A stretch of 64,000 nt of DNA from Microbulbifer litoralis (GTDB taxonomy: Bacteria > Pseudomonadota > Gammaproteobacteria > Pseudomonadales > Cellvibrionaceae), in the NCBI RefSeq assembly GCF_023634065.1, contig NZ_JALKCV010000014.1:79518-143517 (forward strand), written 5' to 3'. The notes under the pieces were generated by a model. It did no database searches. It saw nothing but the letters and a program-made list of their open reading frames with translations, and had not been told where the DNA came from. Shown here piece by piece: positions 29,981-39,482 of the stretch. The position numbers and the translations under genes were made by a program. Numbering within the stretch: the stretch's first letter is position 1; every line of letters starts with the position of its first letter.

Positions 29981-30652
29981 TTGGCTGAGTTCTATACCGT
30001 GCGCCACGGCCAGGCATCATTCGGTGCCGCCGATTACGACAAGCTATCCGAACTGGGCTGGCGCCAGGCGCGCTGGCTGGGGGAGCACTGGCGCGAGGCG
30101 GGGCTGCCATTCGACCGCATCCTGTGCGGCGACCTGCTGCGCCACCGGGAGACGGCGCAGGGTATTTGTGAGGGGCTGGACCTGGACGCCTCCCGCGTGG
30201 AACTGGTGCCGCAAGTCAACGAGTTCGACTTCCACAGCGTGATGCGCAGCTACGGCGAACGGGACCCGCAATCCGTGCCCGCCGAGGGCGCTGGCCGCGC
30301 CGATTACTACCGTTTCCTCAAGAAAGCCATGCGCGCCTGGGCCGGCGACGAGATCAGCCCGGCGGAGAGCTGGCAGGCGTTTGAACAGCGCATCGGGGAG
30401 GCGCTGGCGCTGATCGGCGACAGCCCCCGCGGCAGCAGGACCCTGGTGGTCAGCTCCGGCGGCGCGATTGCAATGATGGTGCGCCAGGTGCTGGATGCGG
30501 GCGCGGATACCGTCACCAAGCTCAATATGCAGATCAAGAATACCGCCGTCAGCCGGTTCTTTTCCGGCGCCGGCGGCGTCAGCCTGCACAGTTTCAATCA
30601 CGTGCCACACCTGGAAACCGGGGAGCGGCACGAATTTATTACCTACAGTTAA
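29981..30652 (+). CDS. Histidine phosphatase family protein
   Basis: The TTG start at 29981, with GAGGG seven bases upstream, gives 223 residues with the catalytic RHG at residues 8-10 ([15 protein letters not shown]). The second His region appears changed: where most members have SHG, the sequence reads [18 protein letters not shown], so Ser and Gly replace the expected His. That makes catalysis doubtful or different. It is the first gene of the acyl-CoA operon, 16 bases before the dehydrogenase. In that context it might act on a phosphorylated acyl-CoA intermediate, which is speculation. Confidence 0.82.
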   Translation: MAEFYTVRHGQASFGAADYDKLSELGWRQARWLGEHWREAGLPFDRILCGDLLRHRETAQGICEGLDLDASRVELVPQVNEFDFHSVMRSYGERDPQSVPAEGAGRADYYRFLKKAMRAWAGDEISPAESWQAFEQRIGEALALIGDSPRGSRTLVVSSGGAIAMMVRQVLDAGADTVTKLNMQIKNTAVSRFFSGAGGVSLHSFNHVPHLETGERHEFITYS

Positions 30653-30668
30653 TCGGGAGTTTCGGCCG

Positions 30669-31880
30669 ATGGAATTCGAATACTCGGACAAGGTGCAGCA
30701 GCTGTTACAGAAGCTGCGCGATTTTATGGATGAACACGTCTACCCGGCAGAGGAGACTTACCACCGACAGCTGCAGGAGGACCGCTGGGGCGAGCCGCCG
30801 ATCATGGCCGAGCTCAAGAAAAAAGCGCAACAGGCGGAGCTGTGGAACCTGTTTCTCCCGGACAACCGCTTCGGCGCCGGACTGACCAACCTGGAGTATG
30901 CGCCGCTGGCGGAAGAGATGGGGCGGGTGCTGTTTTCGTCCGAGATCTTCAACTGCAGTGCGCCGGATACCGGCAATATGGAAGTGCTGGCCCAGTATGG
31001 CAGTGAGGCGCAGCAACAGCAGTGGCTGACGCCATTGCTGGCCGGCGAGATCCGCTCCGCCTTTGCCATGACCGAACCCAAAGTCGCCTCCTCCGATGCC
31101 ACCAATATCGAGACTTCGATCGTGCGCGACGGCGATGACTACGTCATCAACGGCCACAAGTTCTATATCAGCGGCCTGATGAACAAACGCTGCAAAATCA
31201 TGATCGTCATGGGCAAGACGGATCCGGACAATCCGAACCGCCACCAGCAGCAATCCCAGATACTGGTGCCTACCGATACGCCCGGGGTAAAAATCCGGCG
31301 CCCGATGACGGTGTTTGGTTACGACGACGCACCGGAAGGCCACGCCGAGGTGATTTTCGACAATGTGCGCGTAGCCGCCGAAAACCTGATCCTGGGCGAG
31401 GGCCGCGGTTTCGAGATCGCCCAGGGGCGTCTCGGTCCGGGCCGTATTCACCACTGCATGCGCCTGATTGGCGGTGCCCAGCGGGCGCTGGAAAATATGG
31501 CCAAACGCGCGGAACAGCGCGTGGTGTTTGGGCGCCCGATGAGCAAGCAGGGTTCCGTGCGCGAGGATATCGCCAGATCCGCCTGCGAGATTGAACAGGC
31601 GCGCCTGCTGACCCTGAAAGCGGCGGCGCAGATGGACCAGTACGGCAACAAGGCGGCCAGGGACCTGATCGCGATGATCAAGATTGTCGCGCCGCAGATG
31701 GCCTGTACCGTGATCGACCGCGCGATACAGGTTCACGGCGCCGCCGGCCTCAGCCAGGACCTGCACCTGGCCGGGCACTATACCTACGCCCGCACCATTC
31801 GCCTGGCGGACGGGCCGGACCAGGTGCACATGATGCAACTGGGGCGCAACCTTGCTGCGCGCTACGGCGCGGTAGGGTAA
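30669..31880 (+). CDS. Acyl-CoA dehydrogenase, ACAD10/11-like
   Basis: The ATG at 30669 has GGGAG nine bases upstream and gives 403 residues. FAD-binding and substrate motifs are seen in [20 protein letters not shown] and the C-terminal helices [20 protein letters not shown] and [14 protein letters not shown]. The catalytic-base region reads [16 protein letters not shown]; this ADGPD form is typical of the ACAD10/11 and LvaC-like group and differs from the YEGT of classical short and medium-chain enzymes. The next gene is an APH-type kinase, the same pairing that is fused in ACAD10/11 and separate in bacterial levulinate (lva) operons. It is probably involved in removing phosphate from 4-phospho-acyl-CoA. 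Confidence 0.9.
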   Translation: MEFEYSDKVQQLLQKLRDFMDEHVYPAEETYHRQLQEDRWGEPPIMAELKKKAQQAELWNLFLPDNRFGAGLTNLEYAPLAEEMGRVLFSSEIFNCSAPDTGNMEVLAQYGSEAQQQQWLTPLLAGEIRSAFAMTEPKVASSDATNIETSIVRDGDDYVINGHKFYISGLMNKRCKIMIVMGKTDPDNPNRHQQQSQILVPTDTPGVKIRRPMTVFGYDDAPEGHAEVIFDNVRVAAENLILGEGRGFEIAQGRLGPGRIHHCMRLIGGAQRALENMAKRAEQRVVFGRPMSKQGSVREDIARSACEIEQARLLTLKAAAQMDQYGNKAARDLIAMIKIVAPQMACTVIDRAIQVHGAAGLSQDLHLAGHYTYARTIRLADGPDQVHMMQLGRNLAARYGAVG

Positions 31881-31904
31881 ATCGACAATACAACGGGGAA
31901 GGCG

Positions 31905-32975
31905 ATGACAAACGAGATGGTTTCCGAGAGTAGAAATATCGTCGATCAATTGCCGATAGCGGCGCTGGAAGAATACCTGGCGGCGCAGGTTGAAGGGTTT
32001 CGCGGCCCGATGCAGGTCAGCAAGTTTTCCGGTGGCCAGTCTAACCCCACATTCAAGTTGGAAACGCCGTCCGGACGCTATGTGTTGCGGCGCCAGCCGC
32101 CCGGTAAATTGCTGAAGTCGGCCCACGCGGTGGACCGGGAATTTCGCGTGATGCGCGCGCTGGCCGACAGTGCCGTGCCGGTACCGCGGGTATTGCACCT
32201 GTGTGAGGACCGCGAGCTGATCGGCTCGATGTTCTATGTGATGGAATACTGCGAGGGTCGTATCTTCTGGGATGCGGCACTGCCGGAACTCGACGGCCCC
32301 CGACAGAAAAATCAGCGCGCGGCCTTTTACGAGGAGATGAACCGGGTGCTGGCGGCACTGCACAGCGTCGATCTGCAGACGACCGGCCTGGCGGATTACG
32401 GCAGGCCCGGCAATTATTTCGAACGCCAGTTCGAGCGCTGGCAGGGGCAGTACCGCGCGTCGGAACTCCAGCCCATCGCGGCGATGGACCGGCTGATCGA
32501 CTGGCTCGGCGGCCACCTGCCGCCGGACGATGGCCGCGTGGCGCTGGTACACGGCGACTATCGGCTCGACAACATCATGTTTCACCCCACCGAGCCCCGC
32601 GCCATCGCGGTGCTGGACTGGGAGCTCTCCACCCTCGGCCACCCGTTTGCGGACCTGGCCTACCAGTGCATGCAGCTCCGGATGCCGGCGGATTCCGGCA
32701 ATATCTCCGGGCTGATGGGCGTGGACCGCGAGGTACTGGGGATTCCCTCCGAGCATGAGTACGTGGCCCGTTACTGCGAGCGCATGGGTATTGAAAAAAT
32801 CGACAACTGGGCCTTCTACCTGGCGTTCAGCTTTTTCCGCCTGGCGGCAATTATCCAGGGGGTGGCCAAGCGGGCGCAGGATGGCAATGCGTCCAACAAG
32901 AGCGCGGCCAGGCTCGGCGCCTTTGTCGAACCGCTGGCGCAACTGGCGCTGGATGTGATTGAAAAGGAATACTGA
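31905..32975 (+). CDS. APH-type phosphotransferase (ACAD10/11-kinase or LvaA-like)
   Basis: The 356-residue protein has the aminoglycoside/choline kinase fold: N-terminal FSGGQSNPTFKLETPSGRYVLRR, the catalytic loop LVHGDYRLDNIMF and the metal-binding VLDWELSTLGHPFADLAY. It lies 24 bases after the acyl-CoA dehydrogenase. In ACAD10/11 and in the lva system, such kinases phosphorylate the 4-hydroxy group of hydroxyacyl-CoA so the dehydrogenase-like partner can remove it. Given its neighbours, an antibiotic-resistance role is unlikely. Confidence 0.9.
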   Translation: MTNEMVSESRNIVDQLPIAALEEYLAAQVEGFRGPMQVSKFSGGQSNPTFKLETPSGRYVLRRQPPGKLLKSAHAVDREFRVMRALADSAVPVPRVLHLCEDRELIGSMFYVMEYCEGRIFWDAALPELDGPRQKNQRAAFYEEMNRVLAALHSVDLQTTGLADYGRPGNYFERQFERWQGQYRASELQPIAAMDRLIDWLGGHLPPDDGRVALVHGDYRLDNIMFHPTEPRAIAVLDWELSTLGHPFADLAYQCMQLRMPADSGNISGLMGVDREVLGIPSEHEYVARYCERMGIEKIDNWAFYLAFSFFRLAAIIQGVAKRAQDGNASNKSAARLGAFVEPLAQLALDVIEKEY

Positions 32976-33033
32976 TGGGCCGTACCCGGTTTGCCCATCC
33001 TACTGAATCGAGACAGAACTTCTGGGAGTCCAC

Positions 33034-33810
33034 ATGACAACAAAACTTTTTGACCTCACCGGAAAAATTGCCCTGGTCACCGGCGCCAGCCGCGGCATCG
33101 GCGAAGCCATCGCAAAATTGCTGGCGGAGCAGGGCGCCCATGTACTGGTGTCCAGTCGCAAGATCGAGGGCTGCCAGGCGGTGGCCGATGCGATTGTCGA
33201 CGCCGGAGGCAAAGCCGAGGCGCTGCCCTGCCATATCGGCAATATGGAGGAGATCGAACGGGTGTTCGGCGAGATACGCCAGAAGCACGGTCGACTGGAT
33301 ATCCTGGTCAATAACGCCGCTACCAATCCCTATTTCGGCCATATTCTCGATACCGACCCGGGCGCCTTCCAGAAAACCGTCGATGTGAATATCCGCGGTT
33401 ACTTCTTTATGTCGGTGGCGGCCGGCAAGCTGATGCGCGAGCAGGGTGGCGGCTGCATCGTCAACACGGCCTCGATCAATGCGCTGCAGCCGGGCGTCGG
33501 CCAGGGTATCTATTCGATTACCAAGGCGGCGGTGGTCAATATGACACGGGCCTTTGCCAAGGAGTGTGCCCCGTTCAATATCCGCGTCAACGCGCTGCTG
33601 CCGGGGCTGACCAAAACAAAATTCGCCGGTGCGCTCTTCTCCCACGAGGAAATCTACGATACCGCCATCGGCCATATCCCGATGCACCGCCACGCAGAGC
33701 CGGATGAGATGGCCGGCACCGTGCTCTACCTGGTGTCCGACGCCTCCAGCTATACCACCGGTGAATGCGTGGTGGTGGATGGCGGCATGACGTCCTGCGG
33801 AGGTATCTGA
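33034..33810 (+). CDS. Short-chain dehydrogenase/reductase (SDR)
   Basis: The 258-residue protein has the NAD(P) loop TGASRGIGEAIAKLLAE, the NNAATNP region, a catalytic Ser in NTASINALQP and YSITK with catalytic Tyr/Lys. The C-terminal CVVVDGGMTSCGG is typical of SDRs. It oxidises or reduces a hydroxy/keto group, most likely of an acyl-CoA here. Its stop overlaps the start of the second SDR by one base. Confidence 0.9.
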   Translation: MTTKLFDLTGKIALVTGASRGIGEAIAKLLAEQGAHVLVSSRKIEGCQAVADAIVDAGGKAEALPCHIGNMEEIERVFGEIRQKHGRLDILVNNAATNPYFGHILDTDPGAFQKTVDVNIRGYFFMSVAAGKLMREQGGGCIVNTASINALQPGVGQGIYSITKAAVVNMTRAFAKECAPFNIRVNALLPGLTKTKFAGALFSHEEIYDTAIGHIPMHRHAEPDEMAGTVLYLVSDASSYTTGECVVVDGGMTSCGGI

Positions 33811-34592
33811 TGAACGCGGATCCGATCCTGGATTTCTCCGGGCAGGTGGCACTGATTACCGGCGCCGCCAGCGGCTTCGGACAACTGCTGGCCCACGAAC
33901 TGGGCCGGCGTGGTGCCAGGCTGGTACTCGGCGATATCAATGAAGAGGCACTCGCCACCGTCGCCGATGAATTGGCTGGAGACGGTATCGACTTTCGCTC
34001 AAAGCGTTGCGATGTGTCCGTGGAAACAGACTGCGCGGCACTGGTGGAGCTGGCCAACTCGGCGTTCGGCAGGTTGGACCTGGCTGTCAACAATGCCGGG
34101 ATTGCACCGCCGATGATGCGCCTCGAGGAGACCGATGAGGCGGAAATGGACCGCCAGTACAACGTCAACCTGAAAGGCGTGATGTTCGGCCTCAAGTACC
34201 AGCTGCCGCTGATGAAACGGCACGGCGGCGGGGCCATTCTCAATGTCTCCTCGATGGCCGGGCTGGGCGGTGCGCCCAAGATCGCCTCCTATGCGGCGGC
34301 CAAGCACGCGGTCATCGGTGTGACAAAAACCGCGGCGGTGGAAAATGCCAAGTACGGCGTACGCGTCAATGCGATCTGTCCCTTCTTCACGCTGACGCCG
34401 ATGGTGACCGGTATCGAAACCCCGGGGGTGAGTGGCGAGGAAATGCAGGTATTTCTCGCCACCGGCTGCCCGATGAAACGCCTCGGGCAGCCGGAAGAGG
34501 TGGTGGCGGCGATGCTGATGCTGCTGTCACCGAAGATGACCTATATCACCGGCCAGGCGCTGGCGGTCGACGGCGGTGTGTCGGCTTACTGA
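33810..34592 (+). CDS. Short-chain dehydrogenase/reductase (SDR)
   Basis: The ATG at 33810 overlaps the previous stop (TGATG) and has a perfect GGAGGT site, giving 260 residues. Motifs are TGAASGFGQLLAHELG for NAD(P), VNNAGIAPP, NVSSMAG with Ser and YAAAKHAVIG with Tyr/Lys. It is a paralogue-like second SDR in the same operon and probably handles a different hydroxyacyl intermediate. Coupled translation with the first SDR suggests equal amounts. Confidence 0.9.
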   Translation: MNADPILDFSGQVALITGAASGFGQLLAHELGRRGARLVLGDINEEALATVADELAGDGIDFRSKRCDVSVETDCAALVELANSAFGRLDLAVNNAGIAPPMMRLEETDEAEMDRQYNVNLKGVMFGLKYQLPLMKRHGGGAILNVSSMAGLGGAPKIASYAAAKHAVIGVTKTAAVENAKYGVRVNAICPFFTLTPMVTGIETPGVSGEEMQVFLATGCPMKRLGQPEEVVAAMLMLLSPKMTYITGQALAVDGGVSAY

Positions 34593-34620
34593 AACACAAT
34601 ATAAGAATGCGGAGTTCACA

Positions 34621-35082
34621 ATGCCTACACTGATTCCACGAGACAGTTTCCCGGCCTATGTCGGCCTGGAAATCGAGCCCACCGAATGGCTGCAGATAGA
34701 CCAGCAGCGGATCGATACCTTTGCCGAGTGCACGCTGGATCGCCAGTTTATCCATGTGGACCCGGAGGCCGCCAGGAAGACACCGTTTGGCGGCACCATC
34801 GCCCACGGCTTCCTGTCGCTGTCGCTGCTGTCCTATTTTGCCGAACAGTTGCAAATCGCCATCGACGGCGTGCAGATGGGGGTGAACTATGGCCTCGACA
34901 AGGTGCGCTTTATCAACCCGGTCAAGGTCGACAGCAGAGTGCGGGTGCGGGCGAAGATTCTGGATATCCAGGAGAAAAAGCCCGCCCAGTACCAGATAAA
35001 ACTGGAAGCCACCATGGAGATCGAGGGCGAGGAAAAGCCGGCCCTGATCGCCGAGTGGCTGTTTATGCAATTTACCGGATAG
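34621..35082 (+). CDS. MaoC-like enoyl-CoA hydratase (R-specific hydratase 2 type)
   Basis: The ATG at 34621 follows GGAG and gives 153 residues. The hydratase-2 motif is visible: FIHVDPEAARKTPFGGTIAHGFLSLSLLS contains the catalytic Asp/His pair within DRQFIHVD..PFGGTIAHG. The hot-dog fold adds water to 2-enoyl-CoA, here presumably giving the (R)-hydroxyacyl-CoA. That matches the MFE-2-like SDR encoded next. Confidence 0.92.
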   Translation: MPTLIPRDSFPAYVGLEIEPTEWLQIDQQRIDTFAECTLDRQFIHVDPEAARKTPFGGTIAHGFLSLSLLSYFAEQLQIAIDGVQMGVNYGLDKVRFINPVKVDSRVRVRAKILDIQEKKPAQYQIKLEATMEIEGEEKPALIAEWLFMQFTG

Positions 35083-35095
35083 GGGAGAGGGTGAG

Positions 35096-36019
35096 ATGAG
35101 TGTTCGATTCGATGGACAGGTGGCAATCGTCACCGGCGCCGGCAATGGCCTGGGCAGATCCCACGCGCTGGAACTGGCGCGGCGCGGGGCGAAAGTGGTG
35201 GTCAATGACCTGGGCGGCGCGCGCGACGGCTCCGGCGCTTCGCTGAGTGCCGCGGAACAGGTGGTGGCGGAAATCGAAGGCTTCGGCGGCGAGGCCATCG
35301 CCAACGGCGCCAATGTCACCGACTATACCGAAGTGGAAAACATGGTCGGGTCCGCCGTGGAGCGTTGGGGCCGGGTGGATATCCTGGTGAACAACGCCGG
35401 CATCCTGCGCGACAAGTCTTTCGCCAAAATGGACCTGGACGACTTTAAACAGGTCATGGATGTCCACCTGATGGGCTCGGTCAACTGTACCAAGGCCGTC
35501 TGGGAGCTGATGCGCAAGCAGAACTATGGGCGCATCGCCATGACCACTTCCTCGTCCGGTCTCTACGGCAACTTCGGCCAGTCGAATTACGGTGCCGCCA
35601 AGATGGCGCTCGTGGGCCTGATGAATACCCTGTGCCTGGAGGGTGAGAAATACGGAATCAAGGTCAATTGCCTGTCGCCGACCGCCCGCACGCGGATGAC
35701 CGAGGATATTATCCCCGATCCCAGGGTGCTGGACCTGATGACACCGGAATCGGTCACCGCGGGCCTGTTGGCACTGGTAGCCGAGGACGCGCCCAACCGA
35801 TTTATTCTCGGTGCCGGCGCCGGTGCTTTTGCCTGCGCGCGTATCGTGGAAACCGGGGGCGTCTACCTGTCTCCGCAACAGCAGACGCCGGAGGCAGTAC
35901 AGGCGCAAATGGAGTCGATTGCCGACGGCGGCGACCAGAAGGAGATCTACGGCGGCCTGAACCAGACGGTAAAGTTTGTACAGAAGGCGGCGCACGCCCT
36001 CGATGTGGAACTGAATTGA
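35096..36019 (+). CDS. SDR resembling the (R)-3-hydroxyacyl-CoA dehydrogenase part of MFE-2
   Basis: The 307-residue protein starts [39 protein letters not shown], the pattern of the dehydrogenase unit of eukaryotic peroxisomal multifunctional enzyme 2. The catalytic parts are [38 protein letters not shown] and the extended C-terminus beyond a basic SDR. It would oxidise the product of the MaoC hydratase, forming an R-specific beta-oxidation pair. It lies 13 bases after maoC and 10 bases before the thiolase gene. Confidence 0.9.
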   Translation: MSVRFDGQVAIVTGAGNGLGRSHALELARRGAKVVVNDLGGARDGSGASLSAAEQVVAEIEGFGGEAIANGANVTDYTEVENMVGSAVERWGRVDILVNNAGILRDKSFAKMDLDDFKQVMDVHLMGSVNCTKAVWELMRKQNYGRIAMTTSSSGLYGNFGQSNYGAAKMALVGLMNTLCLEGEKYGIKVNCLSPTARTRMTEDIIPDPRVLDLMTPESVTAGLLALVAEDAPNRFILGAGAGAFACARIVETGGVYLSPQQQTPEAVQAQMESIADGGDQKEIYGGLNQTVKFVQKAAHALDVELN

Positions 36020-36029
36020 GGAGATTGCC

Positions 36030-37211
36030 ATGAAAGAGGCAGTGATTGTTTCCACGGCACGCACGCCGATCGGCAAGGCCTATCGCGGTGCCTTCAACAA
36101 CCTCGAGGGGCCCAGCCTGGCTGCGCACGCGGTGCGCGCGGCGGTGAAGCGCGCGGGCGTCGAGGCGGCGGAGGTCGACGACTGCATTTTCGGCGTCGCC
36201 ATGCAACAGGGGACCACCGGACTTAACGTTGCCCGGCAGATCGCGCTGCGCTCCGGCCTGCCGGCCAGTGTTGCCGGTATGACCATCGACCGCCAGTGTT
36301 CCTCCGGCCTGATGGCGGTGGCCACCGCGGCCAGGCAGATAGTACAGGACGGCAGTCCGCTGGCGGTGGCCGGTGGGCTGGAACATATCTCGCTGGTGCA
36401 GAACGAACATATGAACAGCTATCGGGCCACCGATCCGGCGCTGCTGGAAATGTCCGGCGATATCTATATGCCGATGATCGATACCGCCGAAGTGGTAGCG
36501 AAACGCTACGGTATCGAGCGCGAGCGCCAGGACGAATACGCGCTGCAGTCCCAGATGCGTACCGCTGCGGCCCAGGAGGCGGGAATCTTCCGGGATGAGA
36601 TAGTGCCGGTGACCTGCACCAAGGCGGAAATGGATCGCGAGACGAAGGAGATCTCCTACCGCGAGGTTACCCTGGAAAAAGACGAGGGCAACCGCCCGCA
36701 GACCACCCTGGAGGGACTGCAGAGCCTGAACCCGGTGCGCGACAACGGCGTGATTACCGCCGGCAATGCCTCCCAGCTCTCCGACGGCGCCGCCGCGCTG
36801 GTGCTGATGGACAGTGAACTGGCGCAGAAGCGCAATCTGGAGCCGCTGGGTATCTACCGCGGCTTGGCCGTGGCCGGCTGCGAACCGGACGAGATGGGTA
36901 TCGGTCCGGTCTACGCGATCCCGAAACTGCTGCAGCGCACCGGCCTGTCGATGGACGATATCGGCCTGTGGGAATTGAATGAGGCCTTTGCGGTGCAGGT
37001 GCTCTACTGCCGCGACAGGCTGGGTATCGACAACGACAGGCTGAATGTCAACGGTGGCGCCATCTCCATCGGCCATCCCTACGGTATGAGCGGTGCACGG
37101 ATGGTCGGCCACGCGTTGCTGGAGGGCAAACGCCGCGGCGTCAAATATGTCGTCGTGACCATGTGTGTCGGCGGCGGTATGGGGGCGGCGGGATTATTCG
37201 AAGTCGCCTGA
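36030..37211 (+). CDS. Acetyl-CoA acyltransferase / thiolase
   Basis: The 393-residue thiolase carries all key residues: the acyl-enzyme Cys in [18 protein letters not shown], the NEAFAVQV loop, the His in [19 protein letters not shown] and the second Cys in [16 protein letters not shown]. It cleaves 3-ketoacyl-CoA to acetyl-CoA or propionyl-CoA and the shortened acyl-CoA, the last step of a beta-oxidation round. With the dehydrogenase, MaoC hydratase and SDR upstream, the operon has a full cycle. Confidence 0.95.
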   Translation: MKEAVIVSTARTPIGKAYRGAFNNLEGPSLAAHAVRAAVKRAGVEAAEVDDCIFGVAMQQGTTGLNVARQIALRSGLPASVAGMTIDRQCSSGLMAVATAARQIVQDGSPLAVAGGLEHISLVQNEHMNSYRATDPALLEMSGDIYMPMIDTAEVVAKRYGIERERQDEYALQSQMRTAAAQEAGIFRDEIVPVTCTKAEMDRETKEISYREVTLEKDEGNRPQTTLEGLQSLNPVRDNGVITAGNASQLSDGAAALVLMDSELAQKRNLEPLGIYRGLAVAGCEPDEMGIGPVYAIPKLLQRTGLSMDDIGLWELNEAFAVQVLYCRDRLGIDNDRLNVNGGAISIGHPYGMSGARMVGHALLEGKRRGVKYVVVTMCVGGGMGAAGLFEVA

Positions 37212-37270
37212 CGTGGTGCTGCCGGAACCTTTGTTCTGGAGCGAGAAAAATTTCTGAACGGGAGTGAAAA

Positions 37271-38248
37271 ATGCGCGCACTGGTTTGCGAGGAATACGGA
37301 CCCGCGGAATCACTGAAAATCACCGAGCGGGCGCTGCCGGAACTGAAGCCCGGGGAAGTGCGGATCGATGTCCGCGCGGCCGGGATCAATTTCCCCGACT
37401 CCCTGATCATTGCCGGAAAATACCAGGTCAAACCGCCGCTGCCGTTTGTGCCCGGCGGTGAATGTGCCGGTGTGATCAGTGCCGTTGGTGCCGATGTAAA
37501 GGGTTTCAAGGTGGGCGACCGGGTGATCGCCATGCCCGGCCTCGCGGCGTTTGCCGAGCAGGTGCACGTCGACCAGAAACTGTTGGTGCCGATGCCGGAG
37601 AAACTCAGTTTTGAACAGGCCGCGGGTTTCTGCATCACCTATGCCACTTCCTATTACGCACTCAAGCAGCGCGCGGCACTGCGCGAAGGGGAGACCCTGG
37701 TTGTGTTGGGGGCCGCCGGCGGTGTCGGTGTGACCGCCATCCAGCTCGGCAAGGCGTTGGGGGCACGGGTGATCGCCTGTGCCTCCACCGCGGAGAAACT
37801 CGAGTTCTGTCGCGAAGTGGGCGCAGACGAACTGATCAACTACACGCAAGAAGACCTGAAGGAGCGGATCAGGGAACTGACCGGCGGCCGGGGCGCGGAT
37901 GTGATCTACGATCCGGTCGGTGGCGATTTTACCGAGACCGCCTATCGCTCGATCGCCTGGTGCGGGCGCTATCTGGTAATCGGTTTCGCGTCCGGGGATA
38001 TTCCCAAGCTGCCCATGAACCTGCCGCTACTGAAAGCGGGGGATATCATGGGAATCTTCTGGGGCAGCTGGGCACAGCGCGATCCGAAGGCCAACCTGCA
38101 GAACTTCGCCGAACTGCTGCAGATGGTGGAGGAGGGCAACCTGAATCCCCTTACCACCGAAGTCTACCCGTTCGAGGAGTTTATACAGGCGTTTGCCGCC
38201 ATTACCGGGCGCCGGGCGAGGGGCAAGGTGATTCTGTCGTTGCGATAA
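37271..38248 (+). CDS. NADPH:quinone oxidoreductase family protein (zinc-free MDR)
   Basis: The 325-residue medium-chain reductase begins MRALVCEEYGPAESLKITER and has the family motif GINFPDSLIIAGKYQ and the NADPH loop LVVLGAAGGVGVTAIQLGKALG. No structural or catalytic zinc cysteines are seen. These enzymes reduce quinones or the double bond of enones; in an acyl-CoA operon it may act on an enoyl-CoA or a reactive carbonyl. It is the last gene of the operon and is followed by a family-B inverted repeat. Confidence 0.9.
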   Translation: MRALVCEEYGPAESLKITERALPELKPGEVRIDVRAAGINFPDSLIIAGKYQVKPPLPFVPGGECAGVISAVGADVKGFKVGDRVIAMPGLAAFAEQVHVDQKLLVPMPEKLSFEQAAGFCITYATSYYALKQRAALREGETLVVLGAAGGVGVTAIQLGKALGARVIACASTAEKLEFCREVGADELINYTQEDLKERIRELTGGRGADVIYDPVGGDFTETAYRSIAWCGRYLVIGFASGDIPKLPMNLPLLKAGDIMGIFWGSWAQRDPKANLQNFAELLQMVEEGNLNPLTTEVYPFEEFIQAFAAITGRRARGKVILSLR

Positions 38249-38313
38249 CGCGTGGGGAGGGTGCTATTGCCGGGTTAATAATACTCAAATTTCAGAATTC
38301 CGGCTTGAGAGAC

Positions 38314-38402
38314 GTAGCCTGGATGAAGCGCAGCGAAATCCGGGACAGGGTGCGGCCCGGCCAATCCCGGATTCCGGTGCTGCGCGCGTCCACCCAGGCT
38401 AC
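38314..38402. repeat. Inverted pair of family B repeats
   Basis: A forward copy (38314-38345, starting GTAGCCTGGATGAAGCGCAG) faces an imperfect, slightly longer reverse copy (38365-38402) across 19 bases. The pair would fold into a long hairpin at the 3' end of the acyl-CoA operon. The opposite gene ends at 38451, so it could mark the end of both converging transcripts. Confidence 0.75.
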
Positions 38403-38450
38403 GCCCCGCCAATTACCGTGAATTGCGAAACTTGAGTCAATACCGGGAAA

Positions 38451-38903
38451 TTAATGGGTGGGCAGGATCCGGCAGTGGTCCCGGGCCTCGTTCTCCAGGT
38501 CCCGGGGCAGTTTTTCACTGGTGCTGCCGCGTTGCTGGCGCCGCCAGTGTTGGCACAGGCTGCGGTAGTTGCCGGCCTTCACTTCACTGCGCAGGGCAAA
38601 CCAGGGATCGGCTGCGGCCAGTGGCTCCCTGCCCGGTTGTTGCCAGTTCATCAGGGGGCTGGCCTGGGCGCTGTCGGCGGGGCGCTGGCTGGGGGTCAGT
38701 GCACCCAGGTATTGGGCCGGGTGAATCAACAGCACTATGACGGCAAGCGCCGCGCAGCTGCTGGCGACGCCCGACAGCACTCGGTTGCTTTCACGCCTGA
38801 CCGGTTTGAACTGGCGGGCGCGCAGCAGGATCTTTTCATCCAGTGCGCCGGGCGAAGTGATCTCTGCGGCTGCATCCCGGTACCGGTGTTCCCAAACACT
38901 CAT
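38451..38903 (-). CDS. Unknown single-pass membrane protein, possible anti-sigma partner
   Basis: The ATG at 38903 overlaps the sigma-like gene's stop (ATGA), giving 150 residues. The N-terminal about 45 residues are charged (TSPGALDEKILLRARQF), one membrane segment follows (VASSCAALAVIVLLIHPAQYLGAL), then a C-terminal part with DPWFALRSEVKAGNYRSLCQHWRR. No zinc-binding anti-sigma motif is seen. A short cytosolic part plus one membrane helix, coupled to an ECF-like sigma gene, is the usual form of an anti-sigma factor, but I do not recognise the family and the role is inferred from position. Confidence 0.65.
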   Translation of the reverse strand: MSVWEHRYRDAAAEITSPGALDEKILLRARQFKPVRRESNRVLSGVASSCAALAVIVLLIHPAQYLGALTPSQRPADSAQASPLMNWQQPGREPLAAADPWFALRSEVKAGNYRSLCQHWRRQQRGSTSEKLPRDLENEARDHCRILPTH

Positions 38904-39427
38904 ACACACACCTCTTCAATACGCCAGGGTTGCCTTTTCGGCCCGTGTAAAATTTCGTCCAGCCGTTCGCGGCCCCGCTGGTAGTGCTCGCGGCAGCGCT
39001 TGAGTGACAGCCTTTCGATATCCGCGACTGTTGCCAGGGGCATTTGGCACTCGAGGTGCAGCAACAGGATATTGCGCTCGATGCGTGGCAACTGTTGCAG
39101 GCCGTTCAGGAGGGGATTGTCCGGGGTGGGGTCGCCCGGTTGTATTTCCGGGTCGCTGCCGGCGTAATTGCGCAGCAGCCGGTCGGCGCGGATAAATAAC
39201 CAGGTGCGCAGCAGGCGTCCACAGAGTTCCGGCGGCCGCTCGAGCAGATTGCGCCAGAGCTCCTCCAGCACCGCGCCGGCTCCGGCAAAATTCATCTGGG
39301 TGCAATAGCGGTACAGGGTATCTTTATAGCGTGCGTACAGCTGGCGGAATGCAGCGAGGTTGCGCGTCGCGTGGTAATACTCCAGCAGCGCCTCGTCGTC
39401 CAGGTGCTGAAAATCTTTGCGGAACAA
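38900..39427 (-). CDS. ECF-like sigma-70 family protein
   Basis: The TTG at 39427 has a perfect GGAGG site eight bases upstream and gives 175 residues; the open frame continues to 39622 with no family sequence. Region 2 is recognisable in LLEYYHATRNLAAFRQLYARYKDTLYRYCTQM, and region 4 as LPRIERNILLLHLECQMPLATVADIERLSLKRCREHYQRG. The -10 reading helix, often DxEDxxQExF, is replaced by GAGAVLEELWRNLL, so it is a divergent member. A membrane partner gene overlaps it by four bases and a DUF6116-like gene lies 55 bases upstream. The target genes are unknown. Confidence 0.75.
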   Translation of the reverse strand: MFRKDFQHLDDEALLEYYHATRNLAAFRQLYARYKDTLYRYCTQMNFAGAGAVLEELWRNLLERPPELCGRLLRTWLFIRADRLLRNYAGSDPEIQPGDPTPDNPLLNGLQQLPRIERNILLLHLECQMPLATVADIERLSLKRCREHYQRGRERLDEILHGPKRQPWRIEEVCV

Positions 39428-39482
39428 GCTTCGCGCCTCCGTGCGTGGTTGATCGCTGCTCGTACGGCTTATGATCGAGCGA

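Noticed and set aside
30705..32942. A 745-codon open frame antisense to the acyl-CoA dehydrogenase and kinase genes.
   Set aside because: It crosses two real genes on the other strand and has no family features or start signals.
31905..32975. The APH-fold kinase as an antibiotic-resistance gene.
   Set aside because: It is embedded in an acyl-CoA operon directly after an ACAD10/11-like dehydrogenase; the fold is shared with hydroxyacyl-CoA kinases, which explain the context better.
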